Assembly (NCBI GenBank): GCA_958298945.1
Contig: OY282608.1
Coordinates: forward strand, 75,068,806 to 75,132,805
Source: Atherix ibis
Lineage: Eukaryota > Arthropoda > Insecta > Diptera > Athericidae
Reading direction: 5' to 3'
DNA length: 64,000 nucleotides
In this document: positions 10,055-21,793 of the stretch, one piece after another
How positions within the stretch are numbered: position 1 is the stretch's first letter
How the letters are laid out: the number at the start of each line of letters is the position of its first letter
The notes under the pieces: generated by a model
Databases searched by the model: none
Seen by the model: only the letters and a program-made list of their open reading frames with translations
Told to the model about the DNA's origin: nothing
Translations under genes and position numbers: made by a program

Positions 10055-13000
10055 GATTGATTGTTTGTTGGCTTGTTGGCTTGTTGGTTTGTTGGTTTGT
10101 TGGTTTGTTGGTTTGTTGGTTTGTTGGTTTGTTGGCTTGTTAATTTGTTGGCTTGTTGGTTTGTTGGTTTGTTGGTTTGTTGGTTTGTTGGTTTGTTGTT
10201 TTGTTGGTTTGTTGGTTTGTTGGTTTGTTGGTTTGTTGGTTTGTTGGTTTGTTGGATTGTTGGTTTATTTGTTTATTTGTTTGTTGGTTTGTGAGTTTGT
10301 TGGTTTGTTGGTTTGTTGGTTTTTTGGTTTATTGGTTTGTTGGTTTGTTGTTCTTTTGGTTTGTTTGTTTGTTGGTTTGTTGGTTTGTTCGTTTGTTGGT
10401 TTGTTGGTTTGTTGGTTTGTTGGTTTGTTGGTTTGTTGGTTTGTTGGTTTGTTGGTTTGTTGGTTTGTTGGTTTGTTGGTTTTTTGGTTTTTTGGTTTGT
10501 TGGTTTGTTGGTTTGTTGGTTTTTTGGTTTGTTTGTTTGTTAGTTTGTTCGTTTGTTGGCTTGTTGGCTTGTTGGCTTGTTGGCTTGTTGGTTTGTTGGT
10601 ACGTTGGTTTGTTGGCTTGTTGGTTTGTTGGTTTGTTGGTTTTTTTGGTTTGTTGGTTTGTTGGTTTGTTGTTCTGTTGGTTTGTTTGTTTGTTGGTTTG
10701 TTGGTTTGTTGGTTTGTTGGTTTGTTGGCTTGTTGGTTTGTTGGTTTGTTGGTTTGTTCGTTTGTTGGTTTATTGGCTTGTTGGTTTGTTGGTTTGTTGG
10801 ATTGTTGGTTTATTTGTTTGTTGGTTTGTTTGTTTGTTGGGTTGTTCGTTTGTTGCTTTGTTAGTTACTTGGTTTGTTGGTTTGTTGGTTTGTTCGTTTG
10901 TTGGTTTGTTTGTTTGTTGGTTTGTTCGTTTTGTTGGTTTGTTGGTTTGTTGGTTTGTAGGTTTGTTGGTTTGTTGGTTTGTTGGTTTGTTGGATTTTTG
11001 GTTTGTTGGTTTGTTGGTTTGTTGGTTTGTTGGTTTGTTGGTTTGTTCGTTTCTTGGTTTGTTGGTTTGTTGGTTTGTTGGTTTATTGGTTTGTTGGTTT
11101 GTTGGTTTTTTAGTTTGTTTGTTTGTTGGTTTGCTCGTTTGTTGGTTTGCTGGTTTGTTGGTTTGTTGGGTTGTTGGTTTTAGTGGTTTGTTGGTTTGTT
11201 GGTTTGTTTGTTTGTTGGTTTGCTGGTTTGTTGGTTTGTTGGTTTGTTGGTTTGTGGTTTGTTGGTTTATTTGTTTATTTGTTTGTTGGTTGGTTGGTTT
11301 GTTGGTTTGTTGGTTTGTTGGTTTGTTGGTTTGTTGGTTTGATGGTTTGTTGGTTTGTTGGCTTGATTGTTTGTTGGCTTGTTGGCTTGTTGGTTTGTTG
11401 GTTTGTTGGTTTGTTGGTTTGTTGGTTTGTTGGTTTGTTGGCTTGTTAATTTGTTGGCTTGTTGGTTTGTTGGTTTGTTGGTTTGTTGGTTTGTTGGTTT
11501 GTTGTTTTGTTGGTTTGTTGGTTTGTTGGTTTGTTGGCTTGTTGGTTTGTTGGTTTGTTGGTTTGTTGTTTTGTTGGTTTGTTGGTTTGTTGGTTTGTTG
11601 GTTTGTTGGTTTGTTGGTTTGCTCGTTTGTTGGTTTGCTGGTTTGTTGGTTTGTTGGTTTGTTGGTTTGTTGGTTTATTGGTTTGTTGGTTTGTTGGTTT
11701 TTTAGTTTGTTGGTTTGCTCGTTTGTTGGTTTGCTGGTTTGTTGGTTTGTTGGTTTGTCGGTTTGTTTGTTTGTTTGTTTGTTGGTTTGTTGGTTTGTTG
11801 GTTTGTTGGTTTGTTGGTTTGTGGGTTTGTTGGTTTGTTGGTTTATTTGTTTATTTGTTTGTTGGTTTGTGGGTTTGTTGGTTTTTTGGTATATTGGTTT
11901 GTTGGCTTGTTGGTTTGTTGGTTTGTTGGTTTTTTGGTTTATTGGTTTGTTGGTTTGTTGTTCTTTTGGTTTGTTTTGTTTGTTGGTTTGTTGGTTTGTT
12001 GGTTTGTTCGTTTGTTGGTTTGTTGGTTTGTTGGTTTGTTGGTTTGTTGGTTTGTTGGTTTGTTGGTTTGTTGGTTTGTTGGTTTGTTGGTTTGTTGGTT
12101 TTTTGGTTTTTTGGTTTGTTGGTTTGTTGGTGTGTTGGTTTTTTGGTTTGTTTGTTTGTTAGTTTGTTCGTTTGTTGGCTTGTTGGCTTGTTGGCTTGTT
12201 GGCTTGTTGGTTTGTTGGTACGTTGGTTTGTTGGCTTGTTGGTTTGTTGGTTTGTTGGTTTTTTTGGTTTGTTGGTTTGTTGGTTTGTTGTTCTGTTGGT
12301 TTGTTTGTTTGTTGGTTTGTTGGTTTGTTGGTTTGTTGGTTTGTTGGTTTGTTGGTTTGTTGGTTTGTTGGTTTGTTCGTTTGTTGGTTTATTGGCTTGT
12401 TGGTTTGTTGGTTTGTTGGTTTGTTGGTTTATTTGTTTGTTGGTTTGTTTGTTTGTTGGGTTGTTCGTTTGTTGCTTTGTTAGTTACTTGGTTTGTTTTT
12501 TTGTTGGTTTGTTCGTGTGTTGGTTTGTTTGTTTGTTGGTTTGTTCGTTTTGTTGGTTTGTTGGTTTGTAGGTTTGTTGGTTTGTTGGTTTGTTGGTTTG
12601 TTGGATTGTTGGTTTGTTGGTTTGTTGGTTTGTTGGTTTGTTTGTTTGTTGGTTTGTTCGTTTGTTGGTTTGTTGGTTTGTTGGTTTGTTGGTTTGTTGG
12701 TTTATTGGTTTGTTGGTTTGTTGGTTTTTTAGTTTGTTGGTTTGTTGGTTTGCTCGTTTGTTGGTTTGCTGGTTTGTTGGTTTGTTGGGTTGTTGGTTTT
12801 AGTGGTTTGTTGGTTTGTTGGTTTGTTTGTTTGTTGGTTTGCTGGTTTGTTGGTTTGTTGGTTTGTTGGTTTGTGGTTTGTTGGTTTATTTGTTTATTTG
12901 TTTGTTGGTTTGTTGGTTTGTTGGTTTGTTGATTTGTTGGTTTGTTGGTTTGTCGGTATGCTGTTTTGTTGGCTTGTTGGTTTGTTGGTTTGTTGGTTTT

Positions 13001-14360
13001 TTTGTTTGTTGGTTTGTTGGTTTGTTGTTCTGTTGGTTTGTTTGTTTGTTGGTTTGTTGATTTGTTGGTTTGTTGGTTTTTTGGTTCGTTGGCTTGTTTG
13101 TTTATTGGTTTTTTATTTTGTTGGTTTGTTCGTTTGTTCGTTTGTTGGCTTGTTGGTTTGTTGGCTTGTTGGTTTGTTAGTTTGTTAGTTTGTTGTTTTG
13201 TTGGTTTGTTTGTTTATTTGTTTGTTGGTTTGTTGGTTTATTGGTTTGTTTGTTTGTTGGTTTGTTGGTTCGTTGGTTTGTTGGTTTGTTGGTTTGTTGG
13301 TTTGTTGGTTTGTTTGTTTGTTGGTTTGTTGGTTTGTTGGCTTGTTGGCTTGTTGGCTTGTTGGTTTGTTGGTTTGTTGGTTTGTTGGTTTGTTGGTTTG
13401 TTAGTTTATTTGTTTGTTGGTTTGTTGGCTTGTTGGTTTGTTGGTTTGTTGGCTTGTTGGTTTGTTGGATTGTTGGTTTCTTTGTTTGTTGGTTTGTTGG
13501 CTTGTTGGTTTTTTGGTTTGTTGGTTTGTTGGTTTGTTGGTTTGTTGGTTTGTGGGTTTGTTGGCTTGTTGGTTTGTTGGTTTGTTCGTTTGTTGGTTTT
13601 TTGGTTTGTTGGTTTGTTGGTTTGTTGGTTTGTTGGTTTGTTGGTTTGTTGGTTTGTTGGTTTGTTGGTTTGTTGGTTTGTTGGTTTGTTGGTTTGTTGG
13701 CTTGATTGTTTGTTGGCTTGTTGGTTTGTTGGTTTGTTGGTTTGTTGGTTTGTTGGTTTGTTGGTTTGTTGGTTTGTTGGCTTGTTAATTTGTTGGCTTG
13801 TTGGTTTGTTGGTTTGTTGGTTTGTTGGTTTGTTTGTTTGTTGGTTTGTTGTTTTGTTGGTTTGTTGGTTTGTTGGTTTGTAGGTTTGTTGGTTTGTTGG
13901 TTTGCTCGTTTGTTGGTTTGCTGGTTTATTGGTTTGTTGGTTTGTTGGTTTTAGTGGTTTGTTGGTTTGTTGGTTTGTTTGTTTGTTGGTTTGTTGGTTT
14001 GTTGGTTTGTTGGTTTGTTGGTTTGTGGTTTGTTGGTTTATTTGTTTATTTGTTTGTTGGTTTGTTGGCTTGTAGGTTTGTTGGTATGTTGGTTTGTTGG
14101 CTTGTTGGTTTGTTAGTTTGTTGGTTTTTTTGTTTGTTAGTTTGTTGGTTTGTTGGTTTGTAGGTTTGTTGGTTTGTTGGTTTGCTCGTTTGTTGGTTTT
14201 CTGGTTTATTGGTTTGTTGGGTTGTTGGTTTTAGTGGTTTGTTGGTTTGTTGGTTTGTTTGTTTGTTGGTTTGTTGGTTTGTTTGTTTGTTGGTTTGTTG
14301 GTTTGTTGGTTTGATGGTTTGTTGGTTTGTTGGCTTGATTGTTTGTTGGCTTGTTGGTTT
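9740..14360 (+). repeat. 4.62-kb tandem duplication, copy 1
   Basis: Nearly every variant unit in this segment recurs in the same order 4,614 or 4,622 bp downstream. Examples are GGTACGTTGG at 10,598/15,212 and 12,217/16,839, CTTGATTG at 11,360/15,982, 13,699/18,321 and 14,332/18,954, and TTGTCTTG near 9,781/14,403. The segment contains a full family A unit (11,360-13,698) and reduced pieces. The left edge lies between about 9,720 and 9,770, where the two copies stop matching. No gene is present. Confidence 0.92.
11360..13698 (+). repeat. Family A HOR unit, 2,339 bp, within duplication copy 1
   Basis: This is a complete A1 plus A2 unit between two CTTGATTG markers. It includes GGTACGTTGG (12,217), TAGTTACTTGG (near 12,480), TTTTAGTGG (12,797), TTTTTTATTTTG (near 13,111) and GGATTGTTGGTTTC (near 13,468). 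Its length equals that of the unit at 15,982-18,320, as expected for duplicated copies. It aligns with 80-2,305 apart from the roughly 97 bp missing there. Confidence 0.87.
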
Positions 14361-17300
14361 GTTGGTTTGTTGGTTTGTTGGTTTGTTGGCTTGTTGGCTT
14401 GTTGTCTTGTTGGTTTGTTGGTTTGTTGGTTTGTTGGTTTGTTGGTTTGTTAGTTTATTTGTTTGTTGGTTTGTTGGCTTGTTGGTTTGTTGGTTTGTTG
14501 GCTTGTTGGTTTGTTGGTTTGTTCGTTTGTTGGTTTTTTGGTTTGTTGGTTTGTTGGTTTGTTGGTTTGTTGGTTTGTTGGTTTGTTGGTTTGTTGGTTT
14601 GTTGGTTTGTTGGTTTGTTGGTTTGTTGGTTTGTTGGTTTGTTGGTTTGTTGGTTTGTTGGTTTGTTGGATTGATTGTTTGTTGGCTTGTTGGCTTGTTG
14701 GTTTGTTGGTTTGTTGGTTTGTTGGTTTGTTGGTTTGTTGGTTTGTTGGCTTGTTAATTTGTTGGCTTGTTGGTTTGTTGGTTTGTTGGTTTGTTGGTTT
14801 GTTGGTTTGTTGTTTTGTTGGTTTGTTGGTTTGTTGGTTTGTTGGTTTGTTGGTTTGTTGGTTTGTTGGATTGTTGGTTTATTTGTTTATTTGTTTGTTG
14901 GTTTGTGAGTTTGTTGGTTTGTTGGTTTGTTGGTTTTTTGGTTTATTGGTTTGTTGGTTTGTTGTTCTTTTGGTTTGTTTGTTTGTTGGTTTGTTGGTTT
15001 GTTCGTTTGTTGGTTTGTTGGTTTGTTGGTTTGTTGGTTTGTTGGTTTGTTGGTTTGTTGGTTTGTTGGTTTGTTGGTTTGTTGGTTTGTTGGTTTTTTG
15101 GTTTTTTGGTTTGTTGGTTTGTTGGTTTGTTGGTTTTTTGGTTTGTTTGTTTGTTAGTTTGTTCGTTTGTTGGCTTGTTGGCTTGTTGGCTTGTTGGCTT
15201 GTTGGTTTGTTGGTACGTTGGTTTGTTGGCTTGTTGGTTTGTTGGTTTGTTGGTTTTTTTGGTTTGTTGGTTTGTTGGTTTGTTGTTCTGTTGGTTTGTT
15301 TGTTTGTTGGTTTGTTGGTTTGTTGGTTTGTTGGTTTGTTGGCTTGTTGGTTTGTTGGTTTGTTGGTTTGTTCGTTTGTTGGTTTATTGGCTTGTTGGTT
15401 TGTTGGTTTGTTGGATTGTTGGTTTATTTGTTTGTTGGTTTGTTTGTTTGTTGGGTTGTTCGTTTGTTGCTTTGTTAGTTACTTGGTTTGTTGGTTTGTT
15501 GGTTTGTTCGTTTGTTGGTTTGTTTGTTTGTTGGTTTGTTCGTTTTGTTGGTTTGTTGGTTTGTTGGTTTGTAGGTTTGTTGGTTTGTTGGTTTGTTGGT
15601 TTGTTGGATTTTTGGTTTGTTGGTTTGTTGGTTTGTTGGTTTGTTGGTTTGTTGGTTTGTTCGTTTCTTGGTTTGTTGGTTTGTTGGTTTGTTGGTTTGT
15701 TGGTTTATTGGTTTGTTGGTTTGTTGGTTTTTTAGTTTGTTTGTTTGTTGGTTTGCTCGTTTGTTGGTTTGCTGGTTTGTTGGTTTGTTGGGTTGTTGGT
15801 TTTAGTGGTTTGTTGGTTTGTTGGTTTGTTTGTTTGTTGGTTTGCTGGTTTGTTGGTTTGTTGGTTTGTTGGTTTGTGGTTTGTTGGTTTATTTGTTTAT
15901 TTGTTTGTTGGTTGGTTGGTTTGTTGGTTTGTTGGTTTGTTGGTTTGTTGGTTTGTTGGTTTGATGGTTTGTTGGTTTGTTGGCTTGATTGTTTGTTGGC
16001 TTGTTGGCTTGTTGGTTTGTTGGTTTGTTGGTTTGTTGGTTTGTTGGTTTGTTGGTTTGTTGGCTTGTTAATTTGTTGGCTTGTTGGTTTGTTGGTTTGT
16101 TGGTTTGTTGGTTTGTTGGTTTGTTGTTTTGTTGGTTTGTTGGTTTGTTGGTTTGTTGGCTTGTTGGTTTGTTGGTTTGTTGGTTTGTTGTTTTGTTGGT
16201 TTGTTGGTTTGTTGGTTTGTTGGTTTGTTGGTTTGTTGGTTTGCTCGTTTGTTGGTTTGCTGGTTTGTTGGTTTGTTGGTTTGTTGGTTTGTTGGTTTAT
16301 TGGTTTGTTGGTTTGTTGGTTTTTTAGTTTGTTGGTTTGCTCGTTTGTTGGTTTGCTGGTTTGTTGGTTTGTTGGTTTGTCGGTTTGTTTGTTTGTTTGT
16401 TTGTTGGTTTGTTGGTTTGTTGGTTTGTTGGTTTGTTGGTTTGTGGGTTTGTTGGTTTGTTGGTTTATTTGTTTATTTGTTTGTTGGTTTGTGGGTTTGT
16501 TGGTTTTTTGGTATATTGGTTTGTTGGCTTGTTGGTTTGTTGGTTTGTTGGTTTTTTGGTTTATTGGTTTGTTGGTTTGTTGTTCTTTTGGTTTGTTTTG
16601 TTTGTTGGTTTGTTGGTTTGTTGGTTTGTTCGTTTGTTGGTTTGTTGGTTTGTTGGTTTGTTGGTTTGTTGGTTTGTTGGTTTGTTGGTTTGTTGGTTTG
16701 TTGGTTTGTTGGTTTGTTGGTTTTTTGGTTTTTTGGTTTGTTGGTTTGTTGGTGTGTTGGTTTTTTGGTTTGTTTGTTTGTTAGTTTGTTCGTTTGTTGG
16801 CTTGTTGGCTTGTTGGCTAGTTGGCTTGTTGGTTTGTTGGTACGTTGGTTTGTTGGCTTGTTGGTTTGTTGGTTTGTTGGTTTTTTTGGTTTGTTGGTTT
16901 GTTGGTTTGTTGTTCTGTTGGTTTGTTTGTTTGTTGGTTTGTTGGTTTGTTGGTTTGTTGGTTTGTTGGTTTGTTGGTTTGTTGGTTTGTTGGTTTGTTC
17001 GTTTGTTGGTTTATTGGCTTGTTGGTTTGTTGGTTTGTTGGTTTGTTGGTTTATTTGTTTGTTGGTTTGTTTGTTTGTTGGGTTGTTCGTTTGTTGCTTT
17101 GTTAGTTACTTGGTTTGTTTTTTTGTTGGTTTGTTCGTGTGTTGGTTTGTTTGTTTGTTGGTTTGTTCGTTTTGTTGGTTTGTTGGTTTGTAGGTTTGTT
17201 GGTTTGTTGGTTTGTTGGTTTGTTGGATTGTTGGTTTGTTGGTTTGTTGGTTTGTTGGTTTGTTTGTTTGTTGGTTTGTTCGTTTGTTGGTTTGTTGGTT

Positions 17301-18985
17301 TGTTGGTTTGTTGGTTTGTTGGTTTATTGGTTTGTTGGTTTGTTGGTTTTTTAGTTTGTTGGTTTGTTGGTTTGCTCGTTTGTTGGTTTGCTGGTTTGTT
17401 GGTTTGTTGGGTTGTTGGTTTTAGTGGTTTGTTGGTTTGTTGGTTTGTTTGTTTGTTGGTTTGCTGGTTTGTTGGTTTGTTGGTTTGTTGGTTTGTGGTT
17501 TGTTGGTTTATTTGTTTATTTGTTTGTTGGTTTGTTGGTTTGTTGGTTTGTTGATTTGTTGGTTTGTTGGTTTGTCGGTATGCTGTTTTGTTGGCTTGTT
17601 GGTTTGTTGGTTTGTTGGTTTTTTTGTTTGTTGGTTTGTTGGTTTGTTGTTCTGTTGGTTTGTTTGTTTGTTGGTTTGTTGATTTGTTGGTTTGTTGGTT
17701 TTTTGGTTCGTTGGCTTGTTTGTTTATTGGTTTTTTATTTTGTTGGTTTGTTCGTTTGTTCGTTTGTTGGCTTGTTGGTTTGTTGGCTTGTTGGTTTGTT
17801 AGTTTGTTAGTTTGTTGTTTTGTTGGTTTGTTTGTTTATTTGTTTGTTGGTTTGTTGGTTTATTGGTTTGTTTGTTTGTTGGTTTGTTGGTTCGTTGGTT
17901 TGTTGGTTTGTTGGTTTGTTGGTTTGTTGGTTTGTTTGTTTGTTGGTTTGTTGGTTTGTTGGCTTGTTGGCTTGTTGGCTTGTTGGTTTGTTGGTTTGTT
18001 GGTTTGTTGGTTTGTTGGTTTGTTAGTTTATTTGTTTGTTGGTTTGTTGGCTTGTTGGTTTGTTGGTTTGTTGGCTTGTTGGTTTGTTGGATTGTTGGTT
18101 TCTTTGTTTGTTGGTTTGTTGGCTTGTTGGTTTTTTGGTTTGTTGGTTTGTTGGTTTGTTGGTTTGTTGGTTTGTGGGTTTGTTGGCTTGTTGGTTTGTT
18201 GGTTTGTTCGTTTGTTGGTTTTTTGGTTTGTTGGTTTGTTGGTTTGTTGGTTTGTTGGTTTGTTGGTTTGTTGGTTTGTTGGTTTGTTGGTTTGTTGGTT
18301 TGTTGGTTTGTTGGTTTGTTGGCTTGATTGTTTGTTGGCTTGTTGGTTTGTTGGTTTGTTGGTTTGTTGGTTTGTTGGTTTGTTGGTTTGTTGGTTTGTT
18401 GGCTTGTTAATTTGTTGGCTTGTTGGTTTGTTGGTTTGTTGGTTTGTTGGTTTGTTTGTTTGTTGGTTTGTTGTTTTGTTGGTTTGTTGGTTTGTTGGTT
18501 TGTAGGTTTGTTGGTTTGTTGGTTTGCTCGTTTGTTGGTTTGCTGGTTTATTGGTTTGTTGGGTTGTTGGTTTTAGTGGTTTGTTGGTTTGTTGGTTTGT
18601 TTGTTTGTTGGTTTGTTGGTTTGTTGGTTTGTTGGTTTGTTGGTTTGTGGTTTGTTGGTTTATTTGTTTATTTGTTTGTTGGTTTGTTGGCTTGTAGGTT
18701 TGTTGGTATGTTGGTTTGTTGGCTTGTTGGTTTGTTAGTTTGTTGGTTTTTTTGTTTGTTAGTTTGTTGGTTTGTTGGTTTGTAGGTTTGTTGGTTTGTT
18801 GGTTTGCTCGTTTGTTGGTTTGCTGGTTTATTGGTTTGTTGGGTTGTTGGTTTTAGTGGTTTGTTGGTTTGTTGGTTTGTTTGTTTGTTGGTTTGTTGGT
18901 TTGTTTGTTTGTTGGTTTGTTGGTTTGTTGGTTTGATGGTTTGTTGGTTTGTTGGCTTGATTGTTTGTTGGCTTGTTGGTTTGTT
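14361..18985 (+). repeat. 4.62-kb tandem duplication, copy 2
   Basis: This is the downstream copy of 9,740-14,360. By eye I saw only about five substitutions between the copies. One is GGCTAGTTGG near 16,816 against GGCTTGTTGG. Another is GGGTTGTTGG near 18,561 against GGTTTGTTGG near 13,939. A third is TTTGCTGG near 18,818 against TTTTCTGG near 14,197. There are also two length changes of exactly one 8-bp unit, near 9,950-10,050/14,570-14,660 and near 11,050/15,670. The high identity suggests this is one of the youngest events in the window. Confidence 0.92.
15982..18320 (+). repeat. Family A HOR unit, 2,339 bp, within duplication copy 2
   Basis: This is the counterpart of 11,360-13,698 at a constant shift of 4,622. 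The single clear difference I noted inside it is the A at about 16,819 in GGCTAGTTGG. All order markers of the full unit are present. Confidence 0.87.
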
Positions 18986-19977
18986 GGTTTGTTGGTTTGT
19001 TGGTTTGTTGGTTTGTTGGTTTGTTGGCTTGTTAATTTGTTGGCTTGTTGGTTTGTTGGTTTGTTGGTTTGTTGGTTTGTTGGTTTGTTGGTTTGTTGGT
19101 TTGTTGTTTTGTTGGTTTGTTGGTTTGTTGGTTTGTTGGTTTGTTGGTTTGTTGGTTTGTTGGTTTGTTGTTTTGTTGGTTTGTTGGTTTGTTGGTTTGT
19201 TGGTTTGTTGGTTTGTTGGTTTGCTCGTTTGTTGGTTTGCTGGTTTGTTGGTTTGTTGGTTTGTTGGTTTGTTGGTTTATTGGTTTGTTGGTTTGTTGGT
19301 TTTTTAGTTTGTTGGTTTACTCGTTTGTTGGTTTGCTGGTTTGTTGGTTTGTTGGTTTGTCGGTTTGTTGGTTTGTTGGTTTGTTGGTTTGTGGGTTTGT
19401 TGGTTTGTTGGTTTATTTGTTTATTTGTTTGTTGGTTTGTGGGTTTGTTGGTTTTTTGGTATATTGGTTTGTTGGCTTGTTGGTTTGTTGGTTTGTTGGT
19501 TTTTTGGTTAATTGGTTTGTTGGTTTGTTGTTCTTTTGGTTTGTTTGTTTGTTGGTTTGTTCGTTTGTTGGTTTGTTGGTTTGTTGGTTTGTTGGTTTGT
19601 TGATTTGTTGGTTTGTTCGTTTGTTGGTTTATTGGCTTGTTGGTTTGTTGGTTTGTTGGTTTGTTGGTTTATTTGTTTGTTGGTTTGTTGGCTTGTTGGT
19701 TTGTTGGTTTGTTGGCTTGTTGGTTTGTTGGATTGTTGGTTTCTTTGTTTGTTGGTTTGTTGGCTTGTTGGTTTTTTGGTTTGTTGGTTTGTTGGTTTGT
19801 TGGTTTGTTGGTTTGTTGGTTTGTTGGTTTGTTGGTTTGTTGGCTTGTTGGTTTGTTGGTTTGTTCGTTTGTTGGTTTTTTGGTTTGTTGGTTTGTTGGT
19901 TTGTTGGTTTGTTGGTTTGTTGGTTTGTTGGTTTGTTGGTTTGTTGGTTTGTTGGTTTGTTGGTTTGTTGGTTTGTT
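18954..19977 (+). repeat. Chimeric family A unit, A1 start joined to A2 end (about 1.02 kb)
   Basis: This copy follows A1 order through TTTGTGGGTTTG, GGTATATTGG (19,459), TTGTTCTTTTGG (near 19,528) and TTTATTGGCTTG (near 19,627). It then switches at TTTATTTGTTTGTTGG (about 19,669-19,684) directly into the last part of A2, with GGATTGTTGGTTTC at about 19,732. TTTATTTGTTTGTTGG occurs in both halves of the full unit, so it is a natural site for an unequal exchange. The middle of the unit, including GGTACGTTGG, TTTTAGTGG and TTTTTTATTTTG, is missing. Confidence 0.75.
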
Positions 19978-20753
19978 GGCTTGATTGTTTGTTGGCTTGT
20001 TGGCTTGTTGGTTTGTTGGTTTGTTGGTTTGTTGGTTTGTTGGTTTGTTGGTTTGTTGGATTGTTGGCTTGTTAATTTGTTGGCTTGTTGGTTTGTTGGT
20101 TTGTTGGTTTGTTGGTTTGTTTGTTTGTTGGTTTGTTGTTTTGTTGGTTTGTTGGTTTGTTGGTTTGTAGGTTTGTTGGTTTGTTGGTTTGCTCGTTTGT
20201 TGGTTTGCTGGTTCATTGGTTTGTTGGGTTGTTGGTTTTAGTGGTTTGTTGGTTTGTTGGTTTGTTTGTTTGTTGGTTTGTTGGTTTGTTGGTTTGTTGG
20301 TTTGTTGGTTTGTTGGTTTGTGGTTTGTTGGTTTATTTGTTTATTTGTTTGTTGGTTTGTTGGCTTGTAGGTTTGTTGGTTTGTTTGTTTGTTGGTTTGT
20401 TGGTTTGTTGGTTTGTTGGTTTGTTGTTCTGTTGGTTTATTTGTTTGTTGGTTTGTTGGTTTGTTGGTTTGTTGGTTTGTTGGCTTGTTGGTTTGTTGGA
20501 TTGTTGGTTTCTTTGTTTGTTGGTTTGTTGGCTTGTTGGTTTTTTGGTTTGTTGGTTTGTTGGTTTGTTGGTTTGTTGGTTTGTTGGTTTGTTGGTTTGT
20601 TGGTTTGTTGGCTTGTTGGTTTGTTGGTTTGTTCGTTTGTTGGTTTTTTGGTTTGTTGGTTTGTTGGTTTGTTGGTTTGTTGGTTTGTTGGTTTGTTGGT
20701 TTGTTGGTTTGTTGGTTTGTTGGTTTGTTGGTTTGTTGGTTTGTTGGTTTGTT
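19978..20753 (+). repeat. Smallest family A derivative (776 bp)
   Basis: Between two CTTGATTG markers this copy keeps CTTGTTAATTTG, TTTGCTCG, TTTTAGTGG (20,235), the TTTATTTGTTTATTTG pair, GTTCTGTTGG (near 20,427) and GGATTGTTGGTTTC. It lacks the TTTTTTATTTTG segment and all of A1. It looks like a further deletion product of the 1.05-kb short form. Confidence 0.72.
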
Positions 20754-21793
20754 GGCTTGATTGTTTGTTGGCTTGTTGGCTTGTTGGTTTGTTGGTTTGT
20801 TGGTTTGTTGGTTTGTTGGTTTGTTGGTTTGTTGGTTTGTTGGCTTGTTAATTTGTTGGCTTGTTGGTTTGTTGGTTTGTTGGTTTGTTGGTTTGTTTGT
20901 TTGTTGGTTTGTTGTTTTGTTGGTTTGTTGGTTTGTTGGTTTGTAGGTTTGTTGGTTTGTTGGTTTGCTCGTTTGTTGGTTTGCTGGTTTATTGGTTTGT
21001 TGGGTTGTTGGTTTTAGTGGTTTGTTGGTTTGTTGGTTTGTTTGTTTGTTGGTTTGTTGGTTTGTTGGTTTGTTGGTTTGTTGGTTTGTGGTTTGTTGGT
21101 TTATTTGTTTATTTGTTTGTTGGTTTGTTGGCTTGTAGGTTTGTTGGTATGTTGGTTTGTTGGCTTGTTGGTTTGTTGGTTTGTTGGTTTTTTTGTTTGT
21201 TGGTTTGTTGGTTTGTTGTTCTGTTGGTTTGTTTGTTTGTTGGTTTGTTGATTTGTTGGTTTGTTGGTTTTTTGGTTCGTTGGCTTGTTTGTTTATTGGT
21301 TTTTTATTTTGTTGGTTTGTTCGTTTGTTCGTTTGTTGGCTTGTTGGTTTGTTGGCTTGTTGGTTTGTTAGTTTGTTAGTTTGTTGTTTTGTTGGTTTGT
21401 TGGTTTATTTGTTTGTTGGTTTGTTGGTTTATTGGTTTGTTTGTTTGTTGGTTTGTTGGTTTGTTGGTTCGTTGGTTTGTTGGTTTGTTGGTTTGTTGGT
21501 TTGTTGGTTTGTTTGTTTGTTGGTTTGTTGGTTTGTTGGCTTGTTGGCTTGTTGGCTTGTTGGTTTGTTGGTTTGTTGGTTTGTTGGTTTGTTGGTTTGT
21601 TAGTTTATTTGTTTGTTGGTTTGTTGGCTTGTTGGTTTGTTGGTTTGTTGGCTTGTTGGTTTGTTGGTTTGTTCGTTTGTTGGTTTTTTGGTTTGTTGGT
21701 TTGTTGGTTTGTTGGTTTGTTGGTTTGTTGGTTTGTTGGTTTGTTGGTTTGTTGGTTTGTTGGTTTGTTGGTTTGTTGGTTTGTTGGTTTGTT
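20754..21793 (+). repeat. Shortened family A unit lacking half A1 (1,040 bp)
   Basis: This copy has the same organisation as the short unit at 9,006. CTTGATTG and CTTGTTAATTTG are followed by TTTTAGTGG (21,010), the A2 half with TTTTTTATTTTG (21,301) and TTAGTTTATTTG (near 21,601). It has no A1 half. The GGATTGTTGGTTTC marker is also missing. Confidence 0.77.

Noticed and set aside
14463..16784. 773-codon open frame on + (GLLVCWFV cycle), the longest in the window
   Set aside because: It starts at TTG, consists only of the satellite translation, overlaps equally long frames in the other two phases, and has no domain, codon bias or regulatory context. It is an arithmetic by-product of a stop-free 8-bp unit.
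9740..18985. The 4.62-kb duplication as an assembly artefact
   Set aside because: It is not excluded, but the copies differ by several substitutions and by whole-unit indels at both ends, which a simple duplicated contig would not show. Read evidence is needed to be certain.
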